A stretch of 7,455 nt of DNA from an uncultured Eubacteriales bacterium. GTDB taxonomy: Bacteria; Bacillota; Clostridia; Peptostreptococcales; Anaerovoracaceae. The notes beneath the pieces are model-generated. The model did not search any database. It saw only the letters and a list, made by a program, of their open reading frames with translations, and was not told the origin of the DNA. Location of the stretch: assembly GCA_902796875.1 (NCBI GenBank), contig CADBQT010000173.1, positions 1 to 7,455 of the forward strand, read 5' to 3'. Made by a program: the position numbers and the translations under genes. Positions 6,627-7,455 of the stretch are shown here, piece by piece. Numbering within the stretch: the stretch's first letter is position 1; every line of letters starts with the position of its first letter.

Positions 6627-6637
6627 GTTTGGGTATA
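6605..6637. promoter_or_regulatory. Perfect 10-bp inverted repeat bracketing the alaS -10 (candidate operator)
   Basis: TATACCCAAA (6605-6614) and TTTGGGTATA (6628-6637) are exact reverse complements separated by 13 nt, and the extended -10 sits inside that 13-nt gap. A dimeric repressor bound here would block RNA polymerase. The alternative is a second terminator hairpin, but the bases after it (TTTATG) are a poor T tract. The regulator is unknown. Confidence 0.5.
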
Positions 6638-6646
6638 TTTATGTGA

Positions 6647-7455
<809 letters not shown>

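Noticed and set aside
6605..6637. CsoR/CstR-type operator, because of the TATACCC and GGGTATA halves near sulfur genes
   Set aside because: In the sites I know the halves are only a few bases apart, whereas here CCC and GGG are separated by 19 nt. The repeat also precedes alaS rather than the sulfur genes.

Overview
The window looks like an ordinary chromosomal stretch from an anaerobic, Clostridia-type member of the Bacillota with a fairly high GC content. The clues are the split glycine decarboxylase (GcvPA plus GcvPB), the strong AGGAGG-type ribosome binding sites, and an alanyl-tRNA synthetase carrying a cysteine-rich insertion. This placement is an inference from gene content; no taxonomic marker is present. 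All genes lie on the + strand.

Bases 1-4026 are the 3' part of a glycine cleavage operon. It holds the C-terminal ~380 codons of gcvPA (its start lies before the window), complete gcvPB (overlapping gcvPA by 7 nt) and complete lpd (2 nt after gcvPB). GcvPA and GcvPB together form the PLP-dependent glycine decarboxylase (P-protein). Lpd (L-protein) re-oxidises the lipoyl arm of GcvH with NAD+. The gcvT and gcvH genes are not in the window and may lie upstream.

Bases 4027-4480 are a 454-nt gene-free spacer, visibly richer in A+T than the flanking genes over most of its length. It contains a cluster of GTCAGTAA / TTACTGAC words in alternating orientation. These make three inverted repeats, one followed by a T tract and probably the terminator of the gcv operon. 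Nearer the next gene the spacer becomes GC-rich and carries a compact hairpin with a GAGA (GNRA-type) loop and tandem G-A mismatches.

Bases 4481-6558 are a two-gene sulfur-trafficking unit. The first gene encodes a 106-aa single-domain rhodanese. The second encodes a 570-aa FAD/NAD(P)H-dependent CoA-disulfide/persulfide reductase fused to a C-terminal rhodanese domain. A free sulfurtransferase next to a reductase with its own sulfurtransferase domain suggests handling of sulfane sulfur (persulfides, polysulfide, CoA-persulfide).

Bases 6559-6673 contain a probable terminator, then a promoter with an extended -10 bracketed by a perfect 10-bp inverted repeat (a possible operator). Bases 6674-7455 are the first 260 codons of alaS, which runs out of the window. 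I see no tRNA, rRNA, CRISPR array, transposase or phage gene. The genes are familiar. The least explained parts are the two intergenic regions.
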